Source of the DNA: Flavobacterium sp. 9
GTDB taxonomy: Bacteria > Bacteroidota > Bacteroidia > Flavobacteriales > Flavobacteriaceae
NCBI RefSeq assembly: GCF_002754195.1
Contig: NZ_PEEU01000001.1
Coordinates: 1-64,000, forward strand
Reading direction: 5' to 3'
DNA: 64,000 nucleotides
In this document: positions 43,677 to 52,440 of the stretch, piece after piece
Position numbering within the stretch: position 1 is the stretch's first letter
Layout of the letters: every line of letters begins with the position of its first letter
Notes under the pieces: generated by a model
What the model was told of the DNA's origin: nothing
The model's database searches: none
Seen by the model: the letters and a program-made list of their open reading frames with translations, nothing else
Made by a program: the position numbers and the translations under genes

Positions 43677-45629
43677 TTAAAATTTATGTCCCAGTAAATG
43701 TAGCAACTCCACTTCGGGCTGTTTTAAAATGGTATACGAAGCGGCGTAGGATGGTGAAACAGTGTTGGCCAATAAATTACTACCGTTCACCATCGCATTA
43801 AAATATACGCCTTCAAATTTACTCAGCTTTTTACTTGCCTGCGTTGTTACTGTTTTGGTACGTTCCAAAGAAGTTCCCGGAGGCATGCTTAAAGCGGTCA
43901 TTACAAAACTCTGATCTTCTGTAGGGATAAATGCTTGCGGTGTGTTGCGTGCCAATACTACCGTTAAAATGGTAACCAAAACCAATCCGCCCAAAGCCAG
44001 CCATTTTCTTTTAATTAGAAAAAGAACAGCATTTGTATATCTTTTTGTAGCCGCATGAAAACCAGTATTAAAGAGTTCATAGAATCTTTGTAAGCCTTTT
44101 TTATGTTTATCTTCATACAATTCAGCATGTTTGTTTTTAAGTAAAACAGCACATAAAGCTGGACTTAAGGTTAAGGCATTTACTGCTGAAATTACAATAG
44201 CAATAGCAAGTGTAAAAGCAAACTGTCTGTAAAACACACCAACCGGACCTTCGATTAAACCAATAGGTAAAAATACCGCCGACATTACCAAAGTAATAGA
44301 TAGAATAGCTCCGGTAATTTCGCCCATCGCGCTGATTGTCGCTTTTTTAGCATCGGTAGAATGGTGTTCTAATTTATGATGAACGGCCTCGACGACGACA
44401 ATCGCATCATCGACCACCACTCCAATAGCCAGAACGAGGGCAAAAAGTGTCAGCAAATTAATGGTAATGCCAAAGACTCCCATAAAAAAGAAAGTTCCAA
44501 TAATCGCCACTGGTACAGATATTGCCGGAATAAGCGTAGAACGAAAATCCTGAAGGAAAATAAAAACAACAATAAATACCAGTATAAAAGCTTCAACCAA
44601 GGTATGTTCAACCTGATTGATAGAAGCGTCCAAAAAGCGTTTTGTACTATAAGTGGTTCTGTAACTAATTCCTTTTGGGAAACTCTTTTTGGCTTCTTCC
44701 ATAAATTTCAGAATCTCAATCTGAATATCATTGGCATTCGAACCCGGAGTCTGAAAAATCGCAACTCCAATTCCCGGATGCCCATCCAGCGTTTGTGCCG
44801 ATGCATAAACATGATCCAACGATCCTAATTCTATTTTAGCAACATCTTTTAAACGCAGCACAGAACCATCCGGATTTGCCCTGATTACAATATCTTCATA
44901 ATCCGGTTCTTTGTTCAGTTTTCCTTTGTATTTAATCGTGTATTCAAAAGCCGTTGCGCTTCCTTCTCCAAATTTACCCGGAGCTGCTTCAATATTTTGA
45001 TGGTCAATGGCTTTCATGACTTCCTGTGCTGTCATTTGATAGCTTGCCAATTTTCCCGGATTCAGCCAGACACGCATGGCGTAATCCTTACTTCCAAATA
45101 CCTGCGCTTTTCCAACTCCCTGAATACGCTGGATTCCCGGAACAATATTAATAAGATCGTAATTGTTCAGGAAAGCCGAATCGTAATTAGGATTGGTGCT
45201 TTCGAGATCAATAATCATGATCATACTGTTGTTTTGTTTGGAAGTATTAATACCCGTTTTTACGACTTCCTGAGGCAGTTGATTTGTGGCTTGCGAAACC
45301 CTGTTCTGTACGTTAATTGCCGCCTGATCCGGATTGGTTCCCAGTTTAAAATAAACGGTAATCGTCAATGTACCATCGTTTGAAGAAGACGATGTCATGT
45401 AGATCATATTTTCTACTCCGTTAATTACCTGTTCTAACGGCGTGGCTACAGAACGGGCAACGGCTTCGGCACTGGCTCCGGGGTAACGTGCGGTTACCAC
45501 TACAGAGGGCGGTGCAATTTCCGGAAAGGTTTCCATAGGTAATTTTTCCAGAGCCAAAAAGCCTAAAATTACCAATATAAGTGAGATGACAGTAGCCGTG
45601 ACGGGTCTGTCGATTATTTTCTTTAACAT
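43677..45629 (-). pseudogene. Truncated AcrB-type RND efflux pump (IS3 insertion)
   Basis: The first ~645 residues are a normal HAE-type RND pump, with TM1, the periplasmic loop, and TM4 motif VLAIGVVVDDAIVVVEAV (two adjacent Asp, as AcrB D407/D408). Full-length members have about 1050 residues. At 43693 the frame enters the IS3 end and stops after four IS-derived residues (GHKF). No remainder of the pump is found left of the IS, so the distal ~400 codons are lost, and with them any downstream channel gene. The pump cannot work. It is downstream of the AcrA-type gene with a 19-bp gap. Confidence 0.9.
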
Positions 45630-45648
45630 AATTTAAAAGGCTAGATTA

Positions 45649-46785
45649 TTATTTTGAAACTTTTACCTGTATCCCTTCATGCAAGCGTTCAAGTCCTTTT
45701 GATACCAATATATCTCCAGGTTTTAATCCTTCGGAAATGATATAATTTAAAGCTGTTTTTTGTCCTATTTTTAAGGATACGCTTTTCAGCTTGTTGTTTT
45801 TTTCGACCACATAAGCCATGACTTTATTTTGTAATTCGTAAGTAGCCGACTGTGGAATCTGAATTACATTTTTGTTGTATTGCGACATGATAATCTTACC
45901 AGTATTTCCGGAACGTAAAAGTCCTCCGCTATTAGGAAATGAAGCTCTAAACGTAATAGATCCGGTAGATTTATCAAATTGTCCCTGAACAATATCGACT
46001 TTGCCCTGTTCGTCGTAAACTGAATTATCAGGAAGCATTAAACGAACAGAAGGAATTCTTTTGATTTTTTCTTCTATGGTTTTTCCCGGATATTGTTGTT
46101 TAAACTGCAAAAAAGCTTCTTCACTCATCGAGAAATAAGCATACATGGTATTGATATCTGAAACCACAGACAAGGGTTCCGGTTCGTTATGCCCCACAAG
46201 ACTCCCAACTCTATAAGGCAGTTTGCCTACATAACCGTTTACAGGAGCTTTTATAAGCGTAAATCCTTTGCTTATAGCCGCACTTTTCTTTGCAGCTTCT
46301 GCTTGTCGAACAGCAGAATTTGCGGCGCTGAGTTCGGCTTGGGCATTTTTAAGCTGTACATCTGAAACTACTTTTCCGTCAACCAGTTTTTGTATTCTAG
46401 TGGCTTCAATTCTGGCTTTTTCCCTGTTGGCTAATGCAGTTTGCAAAGATGCAGTTGACTGATTTAGTTTTTCGCTGTAAGGCGTATCGTTAATAAGAAA
46501 CAATGGTTGTCCTTTTCGTACATAAGCTCCTTCGTCTACAAATATTTTTTCCAGATATCCTTCAGCCTGAGGTCTTATTTCAATATTGCTGATTCCTTCA
46601 AGCATGCCCGAAAATTCTAATTCTGTTGTAACCGATGTGGTATCAACTGTAACGGTTGACACTAATGGCGTCACTGTTTTTTCTTTTTCTGCTTTGGATG
46701 AACATCCTTGTAAAACCAATAAGCAATAACCGACCATCGACGTTCGGAATATAGTACTAAGCAATGCTTTTAAATGTTGCTGCAT
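45649..46785 (-). CDS. RND periplasmic adaptor lipoprotein (AcrA-like)
   Basis: A 378-residue adaptor. A signal peptide ends with lipobox LQGC. The lipoyl half motif EIRPQAEGYLEKIFVDEGAYVRKGQPLF, an alpha-hairpin (about 100-165), IKAPVNGYVGKLPYRVGSLVG and the barrel domain follow. It should pair with the AcrB-type pump that is now truncated, so it is left without a local pump. The gene is divergent from a LysR regulator. Confidence 0.92.
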   Translation of the reverse strand: MQQHLKALLSTIFRTSMVGYCLLVLQGCSSKAEKEKTVTPLVSTVTVDTTSVTTELEFSGMLEGISNIEIRPQAEGYLEKIFVDEGAYVRKGQPLFLINDTPYSEKLNQSTASLQTALANREKARIEATRIQKLVDGKVVSDVQLKNAQAELSAANSAVRQAEAAKKSAAISKGFTLIKAPVNGYVGKLPYRVGSLVGHNEPEPLSVVSDINTMYAYFSMSEEAFLQFKQQYPGKTIEEKIKRIPSVRLMLPDNSVYDEQGKVDIVQGQFDKSTGSITFRASFPNSGGLLRSGNTGKIIMSQYNKNVIQIPQSATYELQNKVMAYVVEKNNKLKSVSLKIGQKTALNYIISEGLKPGDILVSKGLERLHEGIQVKVSK

Positions 46786-46971
46786 GACAATAAATAATTT
46801 TTAATGGATTAATAATGAATTGGATGGAAATTTCAATATTGTTGTTTTTAATTGAAGTTTCTCAAATTGCATGCAAAGGTGTATCGGAATTAATTATAAA
46901 GGAAATAGCATAATTTATAGATATCTATAAATCAATTTATACTTAATATTATAAGGAAAATAAAAAACAAG

Positions 46972-46979
46972 TAACTTTG
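46972..46979 (+). promoter_or_regulatory. -7 box TAACTTTG four bases before the LysR start
   Basis: TAACTTTG fits TAnnTTTG and is followed by CACT and the ATG at 46984. As for mnmE and the DsbA-like gene, this predicts a leaderless mRNA. A clear -33 TTG is lacking. Confidence 0.5.
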
Positions 46980-46983
46980 CACT

Positions 46984-47868
46984 ATGGTAGACATGGAATG
47001 GTACAGAACGTTTAAAACGATATATCAGGTGGGTACGCTTACTGGCGCTGCACAGGAATTGCTTATTTCGCAACCCAATGTAAGTCAGCATTTATCAGCC
47101 CTTGAAGCTCATGTAGGTAAACAGTTATTCGAACGTAAACCACGCCGAATGGTGCCAACAGATTATGGCAAATTATTTTATACTCAGGTAATTGATGCCA
47201 TTGAAAAATTAGAATATATTGAAGCCGAATTTAGATATACACGTTCTTCAAATATTCCGCTGACTTGTATTGGCACATCTAAAGAGTTTTTCTACAGCAT
47301 TCTGTCTTCAAAAATAAGTCAGGCTCCCGCAAATCTTGTTTTTGAATTTTGCCCTTCCAAAGAATTAATGCAAAAATTAAATTCAGGAAAATTGTATTTT
47401 GTCATCACTTCAAATCGTAATGATGAGAAGGATATTGTTTATGAACCTATTCGTACTGCCAATTTACTTCTTGTTGGCAATAAGGAATTCGATACAACCG
47501 AATTTGATCTTTTCATAACTAATTCTGAATTTGATAAAGCCGAAAAATGGCTTTGCGATAAAGATTGGTATGCTTACAGCAGTGATCTGGCGATTATTAG
47601 ACGATTTTGGTTAGAAAATTTTAAAAAACGCCCAACCATAAAACCCCGATTTGTTATTCCTGATTATAATTCGATTTTAAAAGGAATTCGTTTTGGTTCC
47701 GGTATCACCATTGCATCAGATTATTTAGTGCAGGATGATATTGATCAACATCATATTAAAGAAATCTGGAAAGGCCATCATCCTACTCAAAACACGATTT
47801 ATCTTGCCTACAATAAAAATAATGTCACTACAGATCAAATCGAAATGGTCAAAAAGCTATTGAAATAA
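46984..47868 (+). CDS. LysR-family transcriptional regulator
   Basis: A 294-residue protein with a winged HTH in residues 1-60 (MEWYRTFKTIYQVGTLTGAAQELLISQPNVSQHLSALEAHVG) and a periplasmic-binding-like effector domain. It is divergent from the AcrA/AcrB-type genes, so it most likely regulated that pump. A start at the second Met (46993) is also possible. Confidence 0.9.
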   Translation: MVDMEWYRTFKTIYQVGTLTGAAQELLISQPNVSQHLSALEAHVGKQLFERKPRRMVPTDYGKLFYTQVIDAIEKLEYIEAEFRYTRSSNIPLTCIGTSKEFFYSILSSKISQAPANLVFEFCPSKELMQKLNSGKLYFVITSNRNDEKDIVYEPIRTANLLLVGNKEFDTTEFDLFITNSEFDKAEKWLCDKDWYAYSSDLAIIRRFWLENFKKRPTIKPRFVIPDYNSILKGIRFGSGITIASDYLVQDDIDQHHIKEIWKGHHPTQNTIYLAYNKNNVTTDQIEMVKKLLK

Positions 47869-47962
47869 TCTTTTGTTTTCAAAGATTTATTCTAAAATAT
47901 GTTCGCCTTTGAAACAAATAGCTTCCATCAAAAAAAACTTTCTTTAGCATTATAAAAATCAA

Positions 47963-47970
47963 TACATTTG
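47963..47970 (+). promoter_or_regulatory. -7 box TACATTTG before the ilv leader region
   Basis: TACATTTG matches TAnnTTTG and lies 20 bases before the ATG of the first leader peptide. It is the only good box in this gap, and no room exists for another promoter between the first terminator and leader 2. Confidence 0.5.
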
Positions 47971-47990
47971 TCGCACATCAGAAATACAAA

Positions 47991-48044
47991 ATGAAAAACT
48001 TAATTAACATCACTATTATTAGCAGCATTATTATCATTCGATAA
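47991..48044 (+). CDS. Ile-rich leader peptide 1
   Basis: The reading MKNLINITIISSIIIIR ends at TAA 48044 and has 8 Ile in 17 residues. It precedes a hairpin terminator at 48088. This is the layout of an attenuator that senses charged tRNA-Ile: fast translation permits termination, and stalling at the Ile run permits readthrough. It is too short for standard gene calls. Confidence 0.75.
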   Translation: MKNLINITIISSIIIIR

Positions 48045-48087
48045 TGATCAGGGATGTTATATAAATAAGTACACAGATACAATTTAA

Positions 48088-48114
48088 AACCTCCCTTTTC
48101 GGGAGGTTTTTTTA
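48088..48114 (+). terminator. Attenuator terminator 1
   Basis: AACCTCCC and GGGAGGTT form a stem around a short loop, with a T-run after. It follows leader 1 by 43 bases. Confidence 0.85.
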
Positions 48115-48126
48115 TTTAAAATACAC

Positions 48127-48183
48127 ATGAAAAATTCAGTACAAATTATCATTATCGCAATTATCATTATTCGTCTTTTATGA
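48127..48183 (+). CDS. Ile-rich leader peptide 2
   Basis: The reading MKNSVQIIIIAIIIIRLL ends at TGA 48183 and has 8 Ile, 1 Val and 2 Leu in 18 residues. It shares the MKN start and Ile runs with leader 1. It begins just 13 bases after terminator 1, so it is transcribed only by readthrough. A second terminator follows at 48211. Confidence 0.78.
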   Translation: MKNSVQIIIIAIIIIRLL

Positions 48184-48210
48184 CGAGGCAGGATTCTATT
48201 GTATAATAAA

Positions 48211-48246
48211 AACCTTTCTCAGTCATAAATGAGAAAGGTTTTTTTA
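48211..48246 (+). terminator. Attenuator terminator 2
   Basis: AACCTTTCTC and GAGAAAGGTT form a perfect 10-bp stem followed by a T-run. It lies between leader 2 and the ilvN-like gene. Confidence 0.88.
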
Positions 48247-48300
48247 TTTCCGGAAAACACTAACTACTAATAAATCAATCAATTTAGACACACTTTTCAA

Positions 48301-48801
48301 ATGAAACAAGAATATACTTTAACCGCCTACACCGAAGATCAAATGGGATTACTCAATAAAATAACCATTATGCTTACGCGAAGAAAAATCAGTATAGAAA
48401 GCCTCAATATCTCTACTTGCGAAATTGACAAAATGTACCGATGTACGCTCGTTATAAAAGAAACTTTTGAAATCGCCAGAAATATTGCGCTTCAAATCGA
48501 AAAAATCATCGAAGTTTTTAAATGTTATTTTAGCACAAACGAAGAAATCATCTGGAAACAAATGGGATTGTTAAAAGTAAGGACATCTGGTTTCATCAAT
48601 GAAGAAAACATAAATCATTTACTTAAAAAATACAACGCCAGATTTATATTAATCGAAAAAGATTTCACTGTTTTTGAAGCAACGGGACAAGAAGATGAAA
48701 TCAATAATTTGGCTAGCGAATTAAAGAACTTTGGATTAATAGAATTTATAAAAACAGCTCGAATTGCTCTCACTCTAACCAACGAAGCTTTTGATATATA
48801 A
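48301..48801 (+). CDS. ilvN: Acetolactate synthase small-subunit homologue, orphan
   Basis: A 166-residue protein with an N-terminal ACT domain (YTLTAYTEDQMGLLNKITIML ... ISIESLNIS) and the C-terminal IlvN domain. It should bind and regulate acetolactate synthase, the first common enzyme of branched-chain amino acid synthesis. No ilvB, ilvC or ilvD gene is next to it, so the catalytic partner is elsewhere. The conserved Asn at the two valine-site positions (typified by N11 and N29 of E. coli IlvH) appear as Asp and Ser here, so effector response may differ. It is preceded by two leader-attenuator units. Confidence 0.85.
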   Translation: MKQEYTLTAYTEDQMGLLNKITIMLTRRKISIESLNISTCEIDKMYRCTLVIKETFEIARNIALQIEKIIEVFKCYFSTNEEIIWKQMGLLKVRTSGFINEENINHLLKKYNARFILIEKDFTVFEATGQEDEINNLASELKNFGLIEFIKTARIALTLTNEAFDI

Positions 48802-48838
48802 TCTACAATATATAGTAATATTAAACCAAATAAATAAA

Positions 48839-48876
48839 GCCTATAATCTCCACTTTTTTGGCGGAGATTATAGGCA
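48839..48876. terminator. Bidirectional terminator between ilvN and msrA
   Basis: GCCTATAATCTCC and GGAGATTATAGGC form a perfect 13-bp stem between converging genes. Confidence 0.8.
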
Positions 48877-48930
48877 ATAGTTTTCAAATCGCACAGATTT
48901 TTAATTGTGCTTTTTTATGAAATAATTCGA

Positions 48931-49425
48931 TTATAAAAACGAAGTTCCAAATCGTTCAAAATGGCAAGTATAACCATTTGGATTCTTCACAAGATAATCC
49001 TGATGATATTCTTCGGCAGTCCAAAATTTAGAATAAGGTTCCAACGTCGTAACAACTTTGCCCGGCCATTTACCTGAATCATCAACAATTTTAATTACTT
49101 CATCAGCATCTTGTTTTTCTTCCTCATTCTGAATAAATATCGCAGATCTGTAACTAGAACCTCTGTCATTACCTTGTCTGTCGACAGTTGTTGGATCATG
49201 CATTCTGAAAAAATAATCTAATAATTCTTTAAACGAAGTTTCGTTAGCATCGTAGGTAATTTCTATTCCTTCGGCATGTCCCGGATGATTTGGATAGGTT
49301 GGATTTTCGTTGTCTCCGCCAATATAACCTACTTCGGTATCTTTTACTCCAGGTCGCACGCGAAACAGATCTTCCATTCCCCAAAAACAACCTCCGGCTA
49401 TGTACGCTTTTTTTAAATTTTCCAT
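48931..49425 (-). CDS. msrA: Peptide methionine sulfoxide reductase A
   Basis: A 164-residue enzyme that reduces methionine-S-sulfoxide in proteins and protects against oxidation. The catalytic Cys is in [12 protein letters not shown], followed by [28 protein letters not shown] and the HDPTT motif. It has no signal peptide. The C-terminus contains one further Cys ([10 protein letters not shown]) rather than a resolving pair. Confidence 0.95.
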   Translation of the reverse strand: MENLKKAYIAGGCFWGMEDLFRVRPGVKDTEVGYIGGDNENPTYPNHPGHAEGIEITYDANETSFKELLDYFFRMHDPTTVDRQGNDRGSSYRSAIFIQNEEEKQDADEVIKIVDDSGKWPGKVVTTLEPYSKFWTAEEYHQDYLVKNPNGYTCHFERFGTSFL

Positions 49426-49716
49426 GGTATTTTATTTTTAATATCCTTAAGATTAGACGCTAATATCTATTTTAAATATATACTCTCATCCTATCTTATT
49501 TGAGCAGTTAAATTAATACTATATTTTTAGAACATTCGCATTTCTTAACAAAATTAAAGAGAACTTTCACAAACATTTTTGTAGAAGTATATTCTTATTT
49601 TATTCTTCAAATATTATAATTTATCCTCTAAAATAGCGAAATAATCAGTTCTAAGCCATATTTAACATATGTTTATATTACATTCTCTATACTTTTGTAT
49701 TTTCCTTATTGACTGA
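49426..49716. other. Gene-free divergent promoter region
   Basis: It separates msrA and the hybrid kinase gene. It is AT-rich with a TACTTTTG box at 49690-49697 for the kinase gene. Nothing else is supported. Confidence 0.4.
49690..49697 (+). promoter_or_regulatory. -7 box TACTTTTG
   Basis: It matches TAnnTTTG and ends 19 bases before the hybrid kinase ATG. Confidence 0.45.
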
Positions 49717-51708
49717 ATGAATAATCTACTACAACCTTTACCTCACAACGAGACAGAGCGACTTGCGGCATTAAAGCGTTACAATATTCTCGATACTTTG
49801 CCTGAATATGCTTTTGATGATGCAACAGCACTCGTTGCTTATATATGCGGTGTGCCCATTGCACATATTTCTTTTATAGACGAAAACAGACAATGGTTTA
49901 AATCTGAAATTGGAATTGGAGTAACAGAAGTTCCTCGTGATATTAGTTTTTGCAGATATACAATTATGCAATCCGAATTGGTTGAAATATCCGATACTTT
50001 TTTAAGCGAAAGATTTAAAAACGATCCAAATGTTCTTGATGGTTTTAAAGTGAGATTCTATGCCGGAATTCCGCTTACAACACCAGATGGTTATAATATT
50101 GGAACTATTTGTGCAATCGACCATGTTTCTAAAGAGTTGAATGAAAATCAACGAAATGCACTTTCGATTGTTGCAAAACACATTATCAATCAATTAGAAT
50201 TAAGAACAAAAAATATTGATCTTGCAGCTCAGAAAAAAATTGCCGAACGCGCAGTTCTCGCAAAAGATAGTTTTCTGGCTAATATGAGTCACGAAATCAG
50301 AACGCCTTTAAATGCTATTATTGGTTTTACAGATCTTTTGGCGCAAACTTTTCTGGATACAATTCAACGTGATTATGTTAATAGCGTACAAATTGCCCAA
50401 GAGAATTTACTTTTAATTGTAAATGATATTCTGGATCTTTCTAAAATTGAATCCGGAAACCTGACAATAGATGAAGAACCATTCAATTTAAAAAGCACGC
50501 TGAAACACGTTTATGATTTACTAAAAGTAAAAGTTTCTGCAAATGTCGAATTCAATCTTTTTCTCGATGCCGATATGCCGGAAATGGTAATTGGCGATCA
50601 GGGACGATTGAATCAAATTCTGGTTAACCTTGCCGGAAATGCACTAAAATTTACAGAAGAAGGTGAAGTAACGGTTTCTGTAAAAAAGATTAGTGAAACC
50701 GAAGATCAATATTCGCTTAGATTCTCTGTAAAAGACACCGGAATTGGTATTAATGAAGCGAAACTTAAAAGCATTTTCGAAAGATTCACGCAAGCCGAAG
50801 AAAGCACAACACGAAAATTTGGCGGCACAGGACTTGGTCTTAATATTGTAAAACAACTTATTGAATTGCAGAATTCTGAAATTCAGGTAAAAAGTAAACC
50901 TGGATTTGGTTCCGAATTTTTCTTTACTCTTACTTATAAAAAAGCAAATCATATTGAAACCACAGTTGAAACCACAACTGCTTATAACCCCGGAAACCTT
51001 AAAATACTTCTTTGTGAAGACAATGTTTTAAACCAAAAACTGGTGAAAAGTGTTATTCATAATTTTGGATTTAAATTAGATATTGTTGGAAATGGTGAAG
51101 AAGGAATTGCTCTTTTATCCAAAAATGAATATGATTTAGTATTGATGGATCTTCAGATGCCAGTAAAAGATGGTTATCAAACGACAGAATACATCAGAAA
51201 CGAAATGAAATTAACCGTTCCTATTATTGCAATGACGGCGCACTCTCTTGTGGGTGAACAGGAACTTTGTTATAAAATTGGGATGAATGCTTACGTTCCT
51301 AAACCCTTCAAGCAAGAACAACTTTTAGAAGCTATAAAAACAGTTATAACTAAAGATGTTGATCCGATACAAAAGAGAATAATTGATTTTTCTTTTATTG
51401 ATGAGGTTTCAAGCGGCGAAGCAGATTTTAGAAAAGATATGATTGATCTTTTTCTGGAAAAAATTCCTAATGAAGTTGTAGAATTAGGAAAAGCCATTCG
51501 CAATAACAATTACAATACAGCAATGAGAATTTGCCACAATATGAAATCCAGTCTGGATATTTTCATGCTAAAAGATCTTAGTAATTATTTATCTACTATT
51601 GAAAAAGAAGCCAAACAAGAGCAATTTAATTCTAAAACAATAGAAAAAATAAAAGCCTTAGATTATGAAATTGCCGAAGTCTTCAAGATTTTAAAGGAAC
51701 TTCGATAG
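49717..51708 (+). CDS. Soluble hybrid histidine kinase (GAF-HisKA-HATPase-REC-HPt)
   Basis: A 663-residue protein with no TM helix. The GAF domain (about 15-170), HisKA (MSHEIRTPLNAIIGF), HATPase (NLAGNALKFTEEGEV, GTGLGLNIVKQL), a receiver (about 425-545, phospho-Asp in LVLMDLQMPVKDG) and a C-terminal HPt (His in CHNMKSSLDIF) occur in order. It can pass phosphate internally and to an unknown response regulator. It is an isolated gene; a long repeat array follows. Confidence 0.93.
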   Translation: MNNLLQPLPHNETERLAALKRYNILDTLPEYAFDDATALVAYICGVPIAHISFIDENRQWFKSEIGIGVTEVPRDISFCRYTIMQSELVEISDTFLSERFKNDPNVLDGFKVRFYAGIPLTTPDGYNIGTICAIDHVSKELNENQRNALSIVAKHIINQLELRTKNIDLAAQKKIAERAVLAKDSFLANMSHEIRTPLNAIIGFTDLLAQTFLDTIQRDYVNSVQIAQENLLLIVNDILDLSKIESGNLTIDEEPFNLKSTLKHVYDLLKVKVSANVEFNLFLDADMPEMVIGDQGRLNQILVNLAGNALKFTEEGEVTVSVKKISETEDQYSLRFSVKDTGIGINEAKLKSIFERFTQAEESTTRKFGGTGLGLNIVKQLIELQNSEIQVKSKPGFGSEFFFTLTYKKANHIETTVETTTAYNPGNLKILLCEDNVLNQKLVKSVIHNFGFKLDIVGNGEEGIALLSKNEYDLVLMDLQMPVKDGYQTTEYIRNEMKLTVPIIAMTAHSLVGEQELCYKIGMNAYVPKPFKQEQLLEAIKTVITKDVDPIQKRIIDFSFIDEVSSGEADFRKDMIDLFLEKIPNEVVELGKAIRNNNYNTAMRICHNMKSSLDIFMLKDLSNYLSTIEKEAKQEQFNSKTIEKIKALDYEIAEVFKILKELR

Positions 51709-51729
51709 AAAAGCATTAATTATCTCTTT

Positions 51730-52024
51730 TCTATTTCAATAAATCCACCTATAGCCCGTGGTTTCAACCATGGGGACACAATATATATAACACGTGTTCC
51801 CATGGTTGAAACCACGGGCTATGTTTTACCTATCCGTTTAATTATAATTCGATTTCAACCATGCAATCGCAATTATTTATAACATATAACACGTGTCCAC
51901 GTGGAAAACCACGGATTATGTTCTCCCTATTTCAATAAATCCAACTATAGCCCGTGGTTTCAACCATGGGGACGCAATATATATTACGCGTGTCCCATGG
52001 TTGAAACCACGGGCTATGTTTTTT
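51730..52024. repeat. Tandem palindromic array (GTGGTTTCAACCATGGG)
   Basis: Two direct copies of a ~95-bp unit (51730-51829 and 51925-52024) each start with CTATTTCAATAAATCCA-type sequence. Each unit contains 24-bp inverted arms: ATAGCCCGTGGTTTCAACC then ATGGG, inverted after an ATATATA-rich spacer. A third, degenerate half unit is at 51888-51922. Each arm can also pair on itself. A related hairpin with AAGG in place of GTGG is at 21522-21609. The open reading frame across the second copy is not a gene. Confidence 0.85.
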
Positions 52025-52440
52025 ATCTTCTACATTTTTTTTCTTTTCCTTGCGTTCGCCTTATAAATCTCCTCTTAAAAAAAATGCATTTTATATAATT
52101 TATATAAAATCATAATCTCCGATTAATAATTTTACGAAATACCGTAAAATAAAAATCACTCCAAAAATCACAATTCATTTAAAAACAACCGCTTAACTTC
52201 AACGGCACATTGTTTGAAAATTACTCTGCGTAAAATAAATAGTATTTAAAAATGCAGAACGTGAACATATCAATTTCGAGATATTTTTTTTTCTTAATCT
52301 AGGTTAACTGACAGACTTTCGAAACTGCTGTAAGTTTGTCAAAGAAATCAAACAACATCAATAAAATTAAAATAACACTTTATTATAATTCAAATTTTAA
52401 CAATTATAGAAACAATTTAATAATCTAAAACCATAACAAG
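52025..52440. other. Gene-free region before the stress-type gene run
   Basis: No gene is supported. CGGCACATTGTTTGA at 52203-52217 resembles a sigma-54 site but has GA in place of the -12 GC. The rest is AT-rich leader sequence for the alpha/beta hydrolase gene. Confidence 0.4.

Larger units (their letters stand above)
42458..43693 (-). mobile_element. IS3-family insertion sequence
   Basis: An element of about 1236 bp encoding orfA and orfB with a -1 frameshift. Terminal repeats of 20 bp match at 15 positions (left TCGGACAAATTTTCTAAGAC; right, on the minus strand, TGGGACATAAATTTTAAGAC). The right end begins TG as in IS3. There is no convincing target duplication; a 3-bp AGT match appears only if both ends are set one base inward. 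The right side lies inside an AcrB-type gene. Confidence 0.85.

Noticed and set aside
42456..43695. 3-bp AGT target duplication for the IS3 element
   Set aside because: It exists only if the terminal repeats are shifted one base inward, and the missing pump end shows that the two flanks were not adjacent before insertion.
51730..52024. Possible CRISPR array
   Set aside because: Only two full units with inverted arms and no regular short spacers or cas genes; it is a tandem palindrome.
51901..52098. Plus-strand open frame of about 65 codons downstream of the hybrid kinase
   Set aside because: It runs through the second palindromic repeat unit, has no family similarity and no promoter; it is repeat-derived.
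52203..52217. Sigma-54 promoter before the alpha/beta hydrolase gene
   Set aside because: The -12 element is GA instead of GC and it lies over 220 bases upstream, so it is only weak support.
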